A stretch of DNA of 64,000 bases from Cunninghamia lanceolata (Eukaryota > Streptophyta > Pinopsida > Cupressales > Cupressaceae), in contig BSBN01000037.1 of the NCBI GenBank assembly GCA_027924645.1, positions 2,170,001 to 2,234,000 on the forward strand, given 5' to 3'. How positions within the stretch are numbered: position 1 is the stretch's first letter; the number at the start of each line of letters is the position of its first letter. Positions 36,887-46,515 of this stretch are shown here, piece by piece. The position numbers and the translations under genes are program-made. The notes beneath the pieces are model-generated. The model worked only from the letters and a program-made list of their open reading frames with translations. It made no database searches and was not told the origin of the DNA.

Positions 36887-38080
36887 CTAAATCTTATAAC
36901 CTTTTATATTATCACAATATCTAATGAATGTACACTTTTCAGCTTTTGGATCCAACTTAGATCGCTTTTCCTTAGGCACATGAACAAAAGCCTCACAATC
37001 AAAAGCCATTAAATGTGAAACAGAAGGTTTCTTACCTGTCCACACTTCATAAGGTGTCGAATCAAGAGCCTTACAAGGAGATCTATTTATCAAGTAGCAA
37101 GGGGTACACACAACCTCTGCCCAAAAGCATTTATCCAACTGTACATCACTAAACATACTTCTGGCCCTTTCCATAATTGTTCAATTCATCCTTTCTACAA
37201 CACCATTCTATTGTGGTGTATAAGGAGTTGTTTTTTGTCTAATTATACTTGCATGCTTGCAAAACTCATCAAATTCCTTAGAGCAATATTGCCCTCCATT
37301 GTCAGATCTTAATATTTTTATCTTTAAACCTGATTGGTTCTCTACTAAGACTTTGAATTCCTTAAACTTAGTGAAAACTTCAGATTTATGTTTCATAAAA
37401 TAAATCCATGTAAATATGGATACATCATCATTGAAGGTTACAAAATAACAAGATTTTCTGATAGATTCATTATCCACAGGTCCAAACACATCCATATGAA
37501 TAATTTCTAACTTCTCTTTTGCTCTATTGCTTCCTGAAGGAAATGATTTTCTATTTTGTTTACCAAATACACAATGCTCACAAAAATCAAAGTGCTCATC
37601 AGAATAGGAGAAACCATCCAACAAATTTTTATTCTTAATAGTTTTTAATACATTATTGCTTGTGTGGCCCAATCTACGGTGCCACAACATACATGCATTT
37701 TTAGTATTAGCCTCAGATAGATAGGAGGCATTATAAACTGTAGTGGCTTCAAGCTTGAACAGGCTTCCGAATCTCTTCCCCTTCGCTACCACCAAGTTCC
37801 CTCTCACTAATCTGCAGCCATGCTTGTCAAATGTCACATGCATTCCTAAATCATTCAACTTTGAAACTGAAATAAGATTTCTAGCTAATCCAGGAACATG
37901 CGAAACACTAGGGAGGGTTTTAATCCTCCCATCACTAAAACACAACAATACCTTTCCTTTCCCAACAATCAGATATGAAGAGTTGTCACCAAGGTAGATA
38001 TTACCTCCATCATATTCTTCATATGAGGAGAACCATTCCTTATGCAGAGTCATATGAAATGAGCATCCTGAGTCAACCAA
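36887..38080 (-). pseudogene. Copia protease and integrase
   Basis: Begins with the protease site VDSGCSFHM. The zinc-binding pre-integrase domain has LWHRRLGHTSNNVL and CEHCVFGKQNRKSF. The integrase core has IHMDVFGPV (first Asp), LRSDNGGQY (second Asp) and TPYTPQ followed by a stop, beyond which RARSMFSDVQLDKCF and EVWTGKKPSVSHL continue in the same frame. The frame is shared with gag upstream, so gag and the first part of pol were one long frame with a few point stops. A linker with an acidic stretch (GGEEEEEEDSS, near 36700) joins it to the RT. Confidence 0.9.
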
Positions 38081-38215
38081 TCAGTGATCATTAGAAACAA
38101 GATTACATGTAGAAAGTAAAACTTCTTCATCTACATTCGAGGACTTATTCAAAGCACTCTCCCACTGTTTCTTGGGATTTCTGCACTCCTTCACATGTCC
38201 CCTTTTATCGTAGTT

Positions 38216-38962
38216 CTAACACTTAACTCTATTCTTTTTACCAGGAGTCTTAGACCGGCCCTTGGACTTGTCCTTAGCCCCTTTCTGATCTCCTTTAGGT
38301 CCCCTTTCCTTCAACCTTCCCCTAACACTAAGAGCATCCCCTGAACCATCTAAACTCTTCTTCCTCAATTCCTGTGACAGTAACATTGAAACAAGAGCAT
38401 CCAACTTCGGATCCGCAAGGTTAGCAGTGATAGCAAGGATAATATTCTCCCAAGACTCAAATAAAGAACAAAGAAGTAAGATACATTTATCTTCCTCACT
38501 AACCTCAACATCTACTGAATCAAGCTGACTCACTAACAAATTAAAAGAATTTAAATGCTCTGTAATTGATTCACCTTCTCGCATTTTCATGGAAAATAAT
38601 TTTCTTTATAAATAAAGTTTATTTACCATACTCTTGGCTTGATAGATCTCACCCAACCATTTCCACAACTTGTATGCAGTCTCTTCCTTTGCAACATTCA
38701 ACAAGACAGAGTCTGAAAGACATAACCGGATGGTTCCCCATGCCTTCTTATCCAGTCTATCCCACTCATCTTGAGAGACATCATCAGGTTTCTTCTCTTT
38801 TTGAACAGCCAACCATTGGTTTCTTTCTTCCAACAAATCTTCCATTTTTAGCTTCCACAACTCATACCCTGTTCCGTTGAACTTCTCAATGTCTAATCGA
38901 GAGGTTGATGCAATGGTGGATGCACCCATAATATCAACACAAGATCTGCAAAACAAACACAA
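38216..38962 (-). pseudogene. Copia gag
   Basis: Contains the copia gag pattern: LDIEKFNGTGYELWKLKMED, then the conserved W (AWGTIRLCLS, AYKLWKWLGEIYQ), a stop after NKLYL, and in the same frame ITEHLNSFNLLVSQL and LLCSLFESWENI. The basic tail (KGRSKTPGKKNRVKC) ends in a stop. The zinc knuckle that follows is damaged: its Trp codon is a stop and its second Cys is Tyr, leaving GHVKEC. gag would form the cytoplasmic particle. Confidence 0.88.
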
Positions 38963-39022
38963 CCAAATCTCCCACTGCAGCTACAGCTTCCACACTACCA
39001 CCCAAGAGTCCAAGCTAGCCAG

Positions 39023-39034
39023 GCTCTGATACCA
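39023..39034 (-). promoter_or_regulatory. Primer-binding site of the nested copia element
   Basis: Minus strand TGGTATCAGAGC, complementary to the 3' end of initiator-Met tRNA, two bases inside the 5' LTR start at 39036/39037. It is intact. Confidence 0.9.
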
Positions 39035-39036
39035 AA

Positions 39037-39948
39037 TGTTAGAAATGAAAGCAACACTACTTCAATGGAAATCTCATTCGAGATAAATTTTAGCAATCTT
39101 TAACTGTGTGCTATTAACAATGGAGATTGTAACAAAACATAAACCCACAATATAGAAATATACCAGAAGTAGAATGAAGCACATAACACAAGTGTTTAAC
39201 ATGGAGAAAACCCTTTCAGGTGAAAAACTCCACCAAGAAAAGAGGTTGAGTTGTATTATCTTCACGAAAGAAGATTACAAATACATTCACTTCCTCTGTC
39301 CTCCAACATTCACTCCGACAGAACCTAGGTACCTATAAACTATTATTTTTTGCATCTCATCTACTATGCTATGGTTTATATAGAATTTACACAACCTCAA
39401 GACATTAAGTGACTTCTTACAAGCCCATAACACTTGTCAAGAGTCAACAATACAACCTTGGGCATCCATGGCCAAGAATAGGCTCTTACGGGGTCATAAA
39501 TGCCGTCATACATGCATCCTACACTTGGAAAAATGTGCCCATGCAAGCTTGAATGCCTTGGGGCCAAAAATAGCCACTTACAATATCTTATGACGTGTCA
39601 TATGCTATTATAAGTGTCATAGATTCTTATGACAACTTACAGTTGTCATAGAATCTCTTACACCTTCTTACAACATCTACGACGTGCTTCATAACACTAA
39701 AAATAGATTATTCCTCCACATGTGCACCCCACTTTGAGTTATTTCTTTTTACCATAGTAAATGACATCCCGTAACTACTTCCAGTAACTTCAGAACTTAT
39801 CGTGCAGTAACTCCGTAATTACCATGGACAGTAAATAATTTTTTACTTCTACCGGTGAAACTTGTACATCCCTTATGGGTAATTACAAATAATAAATGGA
39901 ATAATACAATAATGGTATTTACAAGGTTAATGGCACCTTATCCCAACA
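39037..39948 (-). repeat. 5' LTR of the nested copia element
   Basis: 912 bp, pair of 33971-34883. On the minus strand it begins TGTTGGGATAAG and ends CATTTCTAACA. Confidence 0.95.
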
Positions 39949-39959
39949 CTGATACCACT

Positions 39960-40808
39960 TGATGAAGGGGTGAAATCATAAAACACACAACAATATAAAT
40001 TTTACATAGAAAATAAGAATGTTCTTTTATTGATTTGGACACATTACATTACAAAAGCTCAAATACAATCAGAGGATGAATCCTCCAGAGACTGCAACAC
40101 ATTACAGCTTCCTATCTCCAGGCTCTAGAACCTTCTACCTTATGTAACCCCAAGTATGCTAGGGTTTTAGTTTTCCCACCTTTTGTTGACTCTACACTTT
40201 CCCCCTTATCTCTACTACTCCAAGGGTTCCCAAAAATGGTCATATAAAGCCCTTTTTGGTAGCCTCCAACCAAATTTAAAAATTTGCAACTCCCTCCAAA
40301 AATAGGTCAACTTCTGGGAGCCATAACTTTTGATCCGGGTGTCCGATGAACAAACTGTTTGAAGCGTCAAAAATCTTGTAGAGTTCTCTACGCACTAAGA
40401 TTTTGCTCTATCAATTCCACCCATTTTTAGCGTCGTACAGGGCCTTTTAGTGCCTTAAACTTGACTTTAAAACCTTTTTAGGGGTTTTTTGGGAAACAAA
40501 AACTTTAATATATTTCAGCTCACAAATGATCTTTGCCTGATTCCTTCGCCAAAGGTCTTATTTTTCAATTATGAAACTTCCTGTAAATTTTCACTTCCAT
40601 ATGTGCCCAAATGCAAACTTTCTAAAAATAGTAGTTTGTTATTTTTAGCAGTTTGGAAAAACTAAAAGTTCTATATCATTATTCAAGTGATTATGGAACT
40701 AGAAATATAAATTTTGAAAAGAAATGAAAACAAGGTCATCCATTTTTAATATTCATTTTTGTTGGGTGATGCAAGATTGCCCTTACACCTCTGGATGCTC
40801 CTACATCA
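39960..40808 (-). repeat. 5' LTR of the gypsy element
   Basis: About 849 bp, pair of 28315-29144. Only eleven bases (including the duplicated CTGAT) separate it from the nested copia LTR, because the copia insertion lies in the adjacent primer-binding site. Confidence 0.95.
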
Positions 40809-40813
40809 ATTTG

Positions 40814-41720
40814 TTAACAAAATAGATTGATTAAGTCCAACTGATTTGATTGATCTGTTAACTATTTTGATTGAGAGTGATCATAGTGATGAGAGGAAAT
40901 TATTGTGAGAGGGAAAAATAGGGAAATTAAATAAATAAATTATTTAATTTGATGTGCACATGGATAAATGAATAAAATATTAAATTTTATTTATTTGGAG
41001 GAAATGGGGTATTCAATTAAATAAATAATTTAAATTTATTAAATTAAATTGTGGAGGGAAATTAGCTTAATCAAATAATTTGAATTATTTAATTAATATG
41101 GAGGAATATGATGGAGATACATGGATTATTTAATTGATATGGAAGAATGGAAATTGAATAATTAAGTTAGAAGTGATGCAAATGTGATGTAGTGACATGA
41201 AGAATGCATTGGTGAATATTAGGTGTCTACAACTTTCCCCTCTTTGATACAGTGTGCCATAAGGTGGTGCCATGTCAAAGAAAAAGATGCCCCAGTCAGT
41301 GATGGGAATGGAGAATGGATAAGGAAACAAAGAATGGATAATGGATGCCCCCTCGAGAATTTGTTTTGAAAAAATAAACATTTTTGAAAAAAATTCTCAA
41401 AGAAAAGGGGATGATATGGAAATAAGCAAAGGGAAAGGTGAAAGATGAAAAATGAAGACTAGGGGTAAAATAGGGTAATTTGGGAGGGTTTAGAAAGGCA
41501 AAGGATGAATATTAGGACTCAGAGGCCTATAAATAGTGGCAAGGGGGCCCATTTCTAGTCATTTGTCCACACAAGCTTAACAAACCCTTTAGAGAGAAGA
41601 AAAGGAGAGAGCAATGGGAGATCGAGTCGCTATTCCTCGTCATCGACATCACATTGAGTGCATTGGACAATTACAGCAATTGGTAGGAGCTAGTAAATCA
41701 ATCAGTACCTAATCTTGGGT
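40814..41720 (+). other. Remnant of an older LTR with a core promoter
   Basis: The sequence continues the TTGATTGATCTGTTAAC repeats cut by the gypsy insertion, then AT-rich DNA, then a promoter-like block: CTATAAATAG (41527-41536), a C-rich start region about 30 bases on, a purine leader (AGAGAGAAGAAAAGGAGAGAG) and an ATG at 41614. Together with 27900-28309 this looks like the U3-R part of an older LTR on the + strand into which the gypsy element inserted. No pairing LTR was found, so this is inference. Confidence 0.4.
41527..41536 (+). promoter_or_regulatory. TATA box
   Basis: CTATAAATAG is a near-perfect plant TATA word, followed after about 30 bases by a pyrimidine-rich start site and a purine-rich leader. 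Probably a retrotransposon LTR promoter rather than a host gene promoter. Confidence 0.5.
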
Positions 41721-41799
41721 CCTTTTGGGTAGGTTAGGGGGTCATTAGGAGTCATAAATGCTAGGAAAAAGCATAGAAAACCATGGGCATGCTTTTGTA

Positions 41800-42110
41800 A
41801 AAGCATGCCTAGGGCACAAAATGGTGCGCCCAAGGTGAAAAGTGGCGTGGCTATGGTAATGGTGCACCCATGGGAAGAGAGGTACTCTCGTACGTATGGC
41901 TGGAGTGCAGACGCACAAAAATGATGCGCCTATGGTAACGAAGCACCTGGGGCACGAATCTGCACACATTTGTAGAACAAAGTGCCTGCAAGATGAATCA
42001 GTGCACCTTTGGAAAAAGGTGCACATAGGATGAAAAGAGGCATGCTTTTGGCAAGAAGAGTGCTTGCTATAAGAAAAGGCACACTTTTGTTCAAAAGGCA
42101 AAAGTGACCA
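41800..42110. repeat. Degenerate repeat, GGTGCGCCTATGG type
   Basis: Words such as GGTGCGCCCAAGG, GGTGCACCCATGG, GATGCGCCTATGG, AAGCACCTGGGG, AGTGCACCTTTGG and GGTGCACATAGG recur every 18-30 bases in both long and short spacing. The 155-codon minus frame over this region (rich in Cys and His) is a by-product of the repeat; its first part reads out of the RT relic next door. Confidence 0.55.
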
Positions 42111-42149
42111 AGTATAGATAAAGATTACACACCCACATCCATAACCCTC

Positions 42150-42819
42150 TAGAATGTTGCTCCAGCGTTTGTGAGCCCAAATGGCATTCTTACATAAACA
42201 TATGTTCCCCATGGTGTGGTGAAGGCGGTCTTATATTGTTCTGATTCCTTGACCTTCACTTGATTATATCCTAAGAATCCATCCATCATGGACAATAGTT
42301 CACAGCCTGTGACCTTTTGCAATACTGCTTCCATGCTAGGAAGGGGGCAATTATCTTTAAGTGAGGATTTATTTAAATTTATAAAATCCACACACAGTCT
42401 AATATCACCATTCTTCTTTCTGACAGGCACCAAGTTAGAACCCAAGAAGAGTGCCTAATGGGTTTGATAATAGCTCCATCCCTTAGTTTTGTTAGTTCCG
42501 CAAGCATTTTAGGGGCCAGCGTGGCATTGATAGGCCTCTATTTTTGTCTAAATGGTTTGGCATCTAGCTTCAATGGTATCTCATGTTGAAAAAGATCTTC
42601 TCGATATGCTTTCAATTCATCATAGGACCATGCAAATACATTTCTATATTTTTTGAGCAAGTTGACAAGCATGCTTCTGATTTTTGGATTCAATTTTTTC
42701 CCAATGTATACATTCTTTGAGGTTGTTTGTGTTCCTAGATTTATTTCTTCAAGATCATTTTGTATTATGGGTATGTTTTTTGTTTTAAATCGGTCATGTC
42801 CATCAAATACTTTCTCCAA
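42150..42819 (-). pseudogene. Tat-like RT, N-terminal part
   Basis: VFAWSYDELKAYREDLFQHE and LKLDAKPFRQK lead into the RT fingers. From 42445: SNLVPVRKKNGDIRLCVDF, NLNKSSLKDNCPLPSMEAVL, LLSMMDGFLGYNQVKV (first catalytic Asp in SMMDGFLGYNQ) and the MPFGLTNAGATF box, where it breaks off. A stop lies between 42445 and 42538. Confidence 0.85.
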
Positions 42820-43109
42820 CGCTATGAGTCCCTTAGGTATTTTATTTGTTCTTAGCTAAACTATCTCTTGACTAAAAAGGGTTTCTTTTCCATCGTGTTC
42901 CTCCACAAATGCATTGAATTCAATTTCTTGATTTTCATAATAATCAACACAATGTAAGAATTTGATTAGATCATTGTCATCGCTAAAAACTTGCCAATTA
43001 TGGATGTTATCTGGAATAGTAGGTCTGGTTTTGAATTCTACTTCAGTGTTGCCTACCAATGTGGTATCATCCCTTTTCAATGCGATGTTTTCCAGGAAGT
43101 TTGCCATTA

Positions 43110-43480
43110 TATTTTTGACCTATCTATCTAGTTAATTGAGAAAGCATCAAATAACTCAACATCATCCCAGACAACATTTCTGTATTGCTTCAACCTTTTG
43201 TTTTTAGATGCATACTTCCCTCTAGCCTAAGAAGTAACTAATTCAGAGTCCCCATATACAGCCAGGTTTGTTATCTTATACTTTATTGCAATGTTTAGGC
43301 CAATGAGTAGGGCCTCATATTCTGCCACATTGTTGGTGCATTCAAACGTCAACAAGAACGAGTATTTGAAGGTTTTACCCATTGGTGAGATAAATAGTAC
43401 TCCTGCCCCATTTCCCATTTTGCTGCATGCACCATCAAAATACATTTTCCATACATCGCATTCATCTTTTTGAGCTTCTA
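43110..43480 (-). pseudogene. Additional (archaeal-type) RNase H domain
   Basis: WKMYFDGACSKMGNGAGVLF carries the first catalytic Asp, NNVAEYEALLIGL the Glu and VYGDSELV the second Asp. A stop and frame change follow; the wording near the end (IDRSK, then MANFLENIAL at 43107) corresponds to the family's closing R-x-N-x-x-AD motif, with Asn where the last Asp is usual. The domain lies upstream of the RT, between protease and RT. The enzyme type removes RNA from RNA-DNA hybrids. Confidence 0.75.
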
Positions 43481-43649
43481 GATGCATTGGATCAGTGTTT
43501 TGTAATTCTGGCTGACCTTTTTCAATTCTAAATGTAGCAAGGTCTGTGTCACAGAAGAAATTTACTTGATTTTGGTCAATACGTTCTATGATGTTCTCAT
43601 ATCTTGGTTCTTTGCATAACTTAATTTTCTTTTCTCCCACACAGATAGT

Positions 43650-43985
43650 AGCATAGGATAGATCTAATTGAACATTCCCCCTGCCATTGCAGCCCATTGT
43701 CTTGATAACAGCATCCCATAGTAAGGTGAGATATCCACTACGGTGATGTAAATCTTATAAACTACATCAGGATAGACAACTAATTTTATCTCTACATCCC
43801 TGATAATACCCACAACTGGGATGGATCTGTAGTCCATAGCATAACATCTACCATATGTAGTGTCAGCCCACATTCCTAATTCCTTCATGACCACTATAGG
43901 CATGATGTTTGTGGCAGCCCTGAATCAATCATATAGTTCCTCACCAACTTGTTTTTTATCAACAGGGTAGTGTAGAAAGGATCTA
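43650..43985 (-). pseudogene. Tat-like aspartic protease
   Basis: PFYTTLLIKNKLVRNYMIDSG (about 43915-43985) contains the catalytic DSG, but in a frame different from both the gag upstream and the continuation AATNIMPIVVMKELG downstream. Two compensating single-base indels must have occurred. The C-terminal part (ISPYYGMLLSRQWAAMAGG) has the flap-side wording G-LLSR-W of retropepsins from this branch. Confidence 0.75.
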
Positions 43986-43989
43986 CTTG

Positions 43990-46515
43990 AGATGGATTTT
44001 TTTGTTAATGTATCCCCCAAATATACTTCTGGAATTTTAGCAGATTCAATTTGGACATTATTTATTGTGATTTCAGGATTTTCTTGTTTCTTTTTTGGTA
44101 TATATGAAATCATCTTAACCACCGTATTCCTGTATTGATCTATCTTCATCATTTCAAGAAGTGGTACTAATATTTTCACCTGAGATACTACTTGAGCTAT
44201 GCCAAACGAGGGAGTCATTGTTTGATAAACTTTTTCTATTTTGTTATGCCCTTTTTCTCCAACTGGTATTTTGTCTTTCAACTTGCCTTGCTCAATTTTT
44301 TCTGGCTCTTTTGATGTATTTTTCATATTATTTTTATTATAATTTTGATCTTTTATGAATACACTCCCAGGTGTTCCTTGATCTGTGTTGACTTTCTTAT
44401 TTATTAGATTATAGCTGTTCTTAGCCTGTGCTACTGTAGCCATTGTAAGAGCTCTCCTTTCTTCTTTAGTAGGTTTTTTCCACTGACGATGTGGTGGCTT
44501 GTCAGGATTATAAGTACTTTCCCTGTAGGTATCCTCCTGATTCAAGAAGACTTCTTGTCTTCCCATATTAACATTGTATTTTTGATTCCCTACATCATAC
44601 TCATATCCATCTTCTTCCGCAGAGGAATATTCTTCATTTATTTGGTAAGGTGATATTTCTAGCATATTTATGGTATGGCTATCTCTTTCATAGCCAAAAG
44701 ATATTTCTTCTTGGTGTATTGATTTGGCCACTATGCAATATTCAAGTGAATGGGGCAAATAACATAGCAAGCACCATGGATTATCTTCAACCATGTGTGC
44801 CTTATTTCCTTTTAGAGGGTCAGGAGTATCCTTGCCATAATTTTGCCTTCTGCTATTTTCAACAGGTCTTCCATCCTTCCAATTTGTATTATAGGGCATG
44901 TCATGCAACTGAGGTCTTTCATTTTTGTACTGACTCTCTTGTTTATTCTCGTGATTATTTGAGTTTTGAGGAATTCTAAGGTTATCTCTTTTGGTAATCA
45001 TGCCCACAGCCTTCCTATTATTTTCAATATTGATAGCTACTTTTTGTGCCTCTGTCAAGGTCATGCGAGCCCTATTTCTGAGTTCATACCTAGTCTTTGG
45101 ATCAAAAGGTTATAGATAAATAATCAGAGCTACTGGATCAGTCAATTTGGATCCATGTGGTATCTTATTATGCAATTTGGAAAATCTTTGATTGAAGTCA
45201 TATATTGAATCATTCTAATTTTTCTGGATGCTTATCAGTTCATGCAGGGCAAATTTAGGGGCATACTGATTTCCATATTGTTCTTTGAATTGGTCATGGA
45301 AATCTACTATAGAATAAATTGAGGAATTCAGTAAATTATTGAACCAATCCCTTGCGTCTTCAGTTAGAGACATCATGAACAATCTCATTTTTACGTCCTC
45401 ATGTTCCATACCAATGTCTTGTACAAAGGCATTGAAATTTCTAATATGATCTTCAGCTGATATTGCATTATTTGTAGTGAATTTGGGGACCATATTTCTC
45501 CAACTATTGTCGATAGGTTAGGGATGTAACTAATATCCTGTTAGATCAAATTGTCTACATATATTCATGAGATTTTGTGGAGGCATATTCATTGGTGGTG
45601 GATTGGGGTAATACTGATATCCATATGGAGACTAATGATAAGCATGTTACTATACGGTTTGCTGTGGTTGCATATTCTGAGGTGGTATATGCTGGTGATG
45701 TTGTGGAATGCCATGATGACCTGGAGGTGGGTGATATTGGGGAATAGCTCTAGTATTTGGCATTTGGGGTCTCCATGATGGCATGCTGTGCTATCTTAAA
45801 TTTCCTCCTGTATTAGGAAGCACTCTTGGAGCAGTTGTATTATGAGATATCCCATGTGAACTGGTGTTATTACTTTGTTTGTGTGGGGGGACATATTTTA
45901 GAGGTTTTGATGCCTGGATGTCCAATTGTGCCAATTGTCTACCCAGTTCTTGACTTTCTTGTATCAACTGTTGTCTCCTCCTAATCTACTGCCTTTGATA
46001 CTCCAGATGTATTTAAATTTCTTGATTACTCATAGCACCAAAATCAACAATATGGTCTATAGACCCTTCTCAATTTTCGTCTCCCTGTTGTGATAAAAAT
46101 CCCCTTTCAGGCTTTGCATGTTTATGCCCCCTTCTCCATTCAACCTTTCCTCAAATTTAGTTACTTCTTGAGAATCTGTCCTATAACTGAGGATATTATC
46201 ATTTGTATTGATCTTTTCAGGAGGTATTGATGGATTCCTATCATCATTGTATATTGGGGAGTTGAATACTGTAAAATGTTGTTCTGATGTGTTGTCTTCA
46301 AGTTATTTGGGTACTGCTTCACCCTTATTTTCATTGTTCTTTCCTTGAGGAGGTCCCTTCTTATATGTGAATCTAGCATTATTTTTCTTGGGGCTTTCTT
46401 GATGTATAGACCTCCTTCCATTCATGTTTGATGGTATCGTATATCTTTGATGTCTATCGTCTATTTTTTCTAAAATGATATTTATTTCATTAGTCACAAT
46501 ATTTAGAGTCGCCAC
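43990..46515 (-). pseudogene. Tat-like gag
   Basis: The capsid-like core is at 45493-45065: DHIRNFNAFVQDIGMEHEDV, KMRLFMMSLTEDARDWFNNL and FKEQYG. It continues past stops to the 379-residue frame 45064-43925, which starts MTLTEAQKVAINIENN and carries a single Cys-rich motif (CLLCYLPHSLEYC). An acidic/Asn-rich stretch follows. Upstream frames to 46515 are low-complexity and less certain. Confidence 0.7.

Larger units (their letters stand above)
33966..39953 (-). mobile_element. Ty1/copia element nested in the gypsy primer-binding site
   Basis: LTRs 33971-34883 (3') and 39037-39948 (5') are flanked by the direct repeat CTGAT (33966-33970 and 39949-39953). Read on the minus strand, the LTRs start TGYTGGGATAAG and end CATTTCTAACA. 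The primer-binding site TGGTATCAGAGC lies at 39023-39034, two to three bases inside the 5' LTR, and a purine-rich tract (AAGTGAGAGAA) abuts the 3' LTR at 34884. The internal part has gag, protease, integrase, RT and RNase H in copia order. The LTRs differ by a few percent by eye, so this insertion is younger than its gypsy host. Confidence 0.97.
28310..40813 (-). mobile_element. Ty3/gypsy chromovirus with both LTRs and 5-bp target duplication
   Basis: LTRs at 28315-29144 (3' LTR) and 39960-40808 (5' LTR) begin TGATG and end CATCA, and are flanked by the direct repeat ATTTG (28310-28314 and 40809-40813). The internal part (29145-39959) reads on the minus strand in the order gag, protease, RT, RNase H, integrase, chromodomain. 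It is interrupted by a copia element at 33971-39948. Without the nested element and its duplicated CTGAT the gypsy element is about 6.5 kb. The primer-binding site beside the 5' LTR fits the initiator-Met tRNA end (TGGTATCAGAGC once the insertion is removed). The LTRs differ by roughly 10 percent by eye over the parts compared, and the pol frames carry stops and frameshifts, so it is an old, dead copy. Confidence 0.95.
42150..46515 (-). mobile_element. Truncated Ty3/gypsy element, Tat-like, with extra RNase H before the RT
   Basis: Minus-strand order: gag (about 46515-43990), protease (about 43985-43650), an additional RNase H (about 43480-43110), a linker, then the RT start (42819-42150). 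The RT ends after FGLTNAGATF and the sequence changes at 42149, so the palm motif YxDD, the ordinary RNase H, integrase and 3' LTR are missing. The 5' LTR should lie to the right of 46515 but was not recognised. Stops and frameshifts occur throughout. The extra RNase H is the mark of the Tat/Ogre branch of plant gypsy elements. Confidence 0.75.

Noticed and set aside
39023..39034. tRNA-Met-like sequence as a possible tRNA gene
   Set aside because: Only the 12-base primer-complementary end is present; there is no cloverleaf.
41745..42212. 155-codon Cys/His-rich minus frame
   Set aside because: The Cys and His come from a degenerate nucleotide repeat; the first residues overlap the end of the RT relic in another frame.
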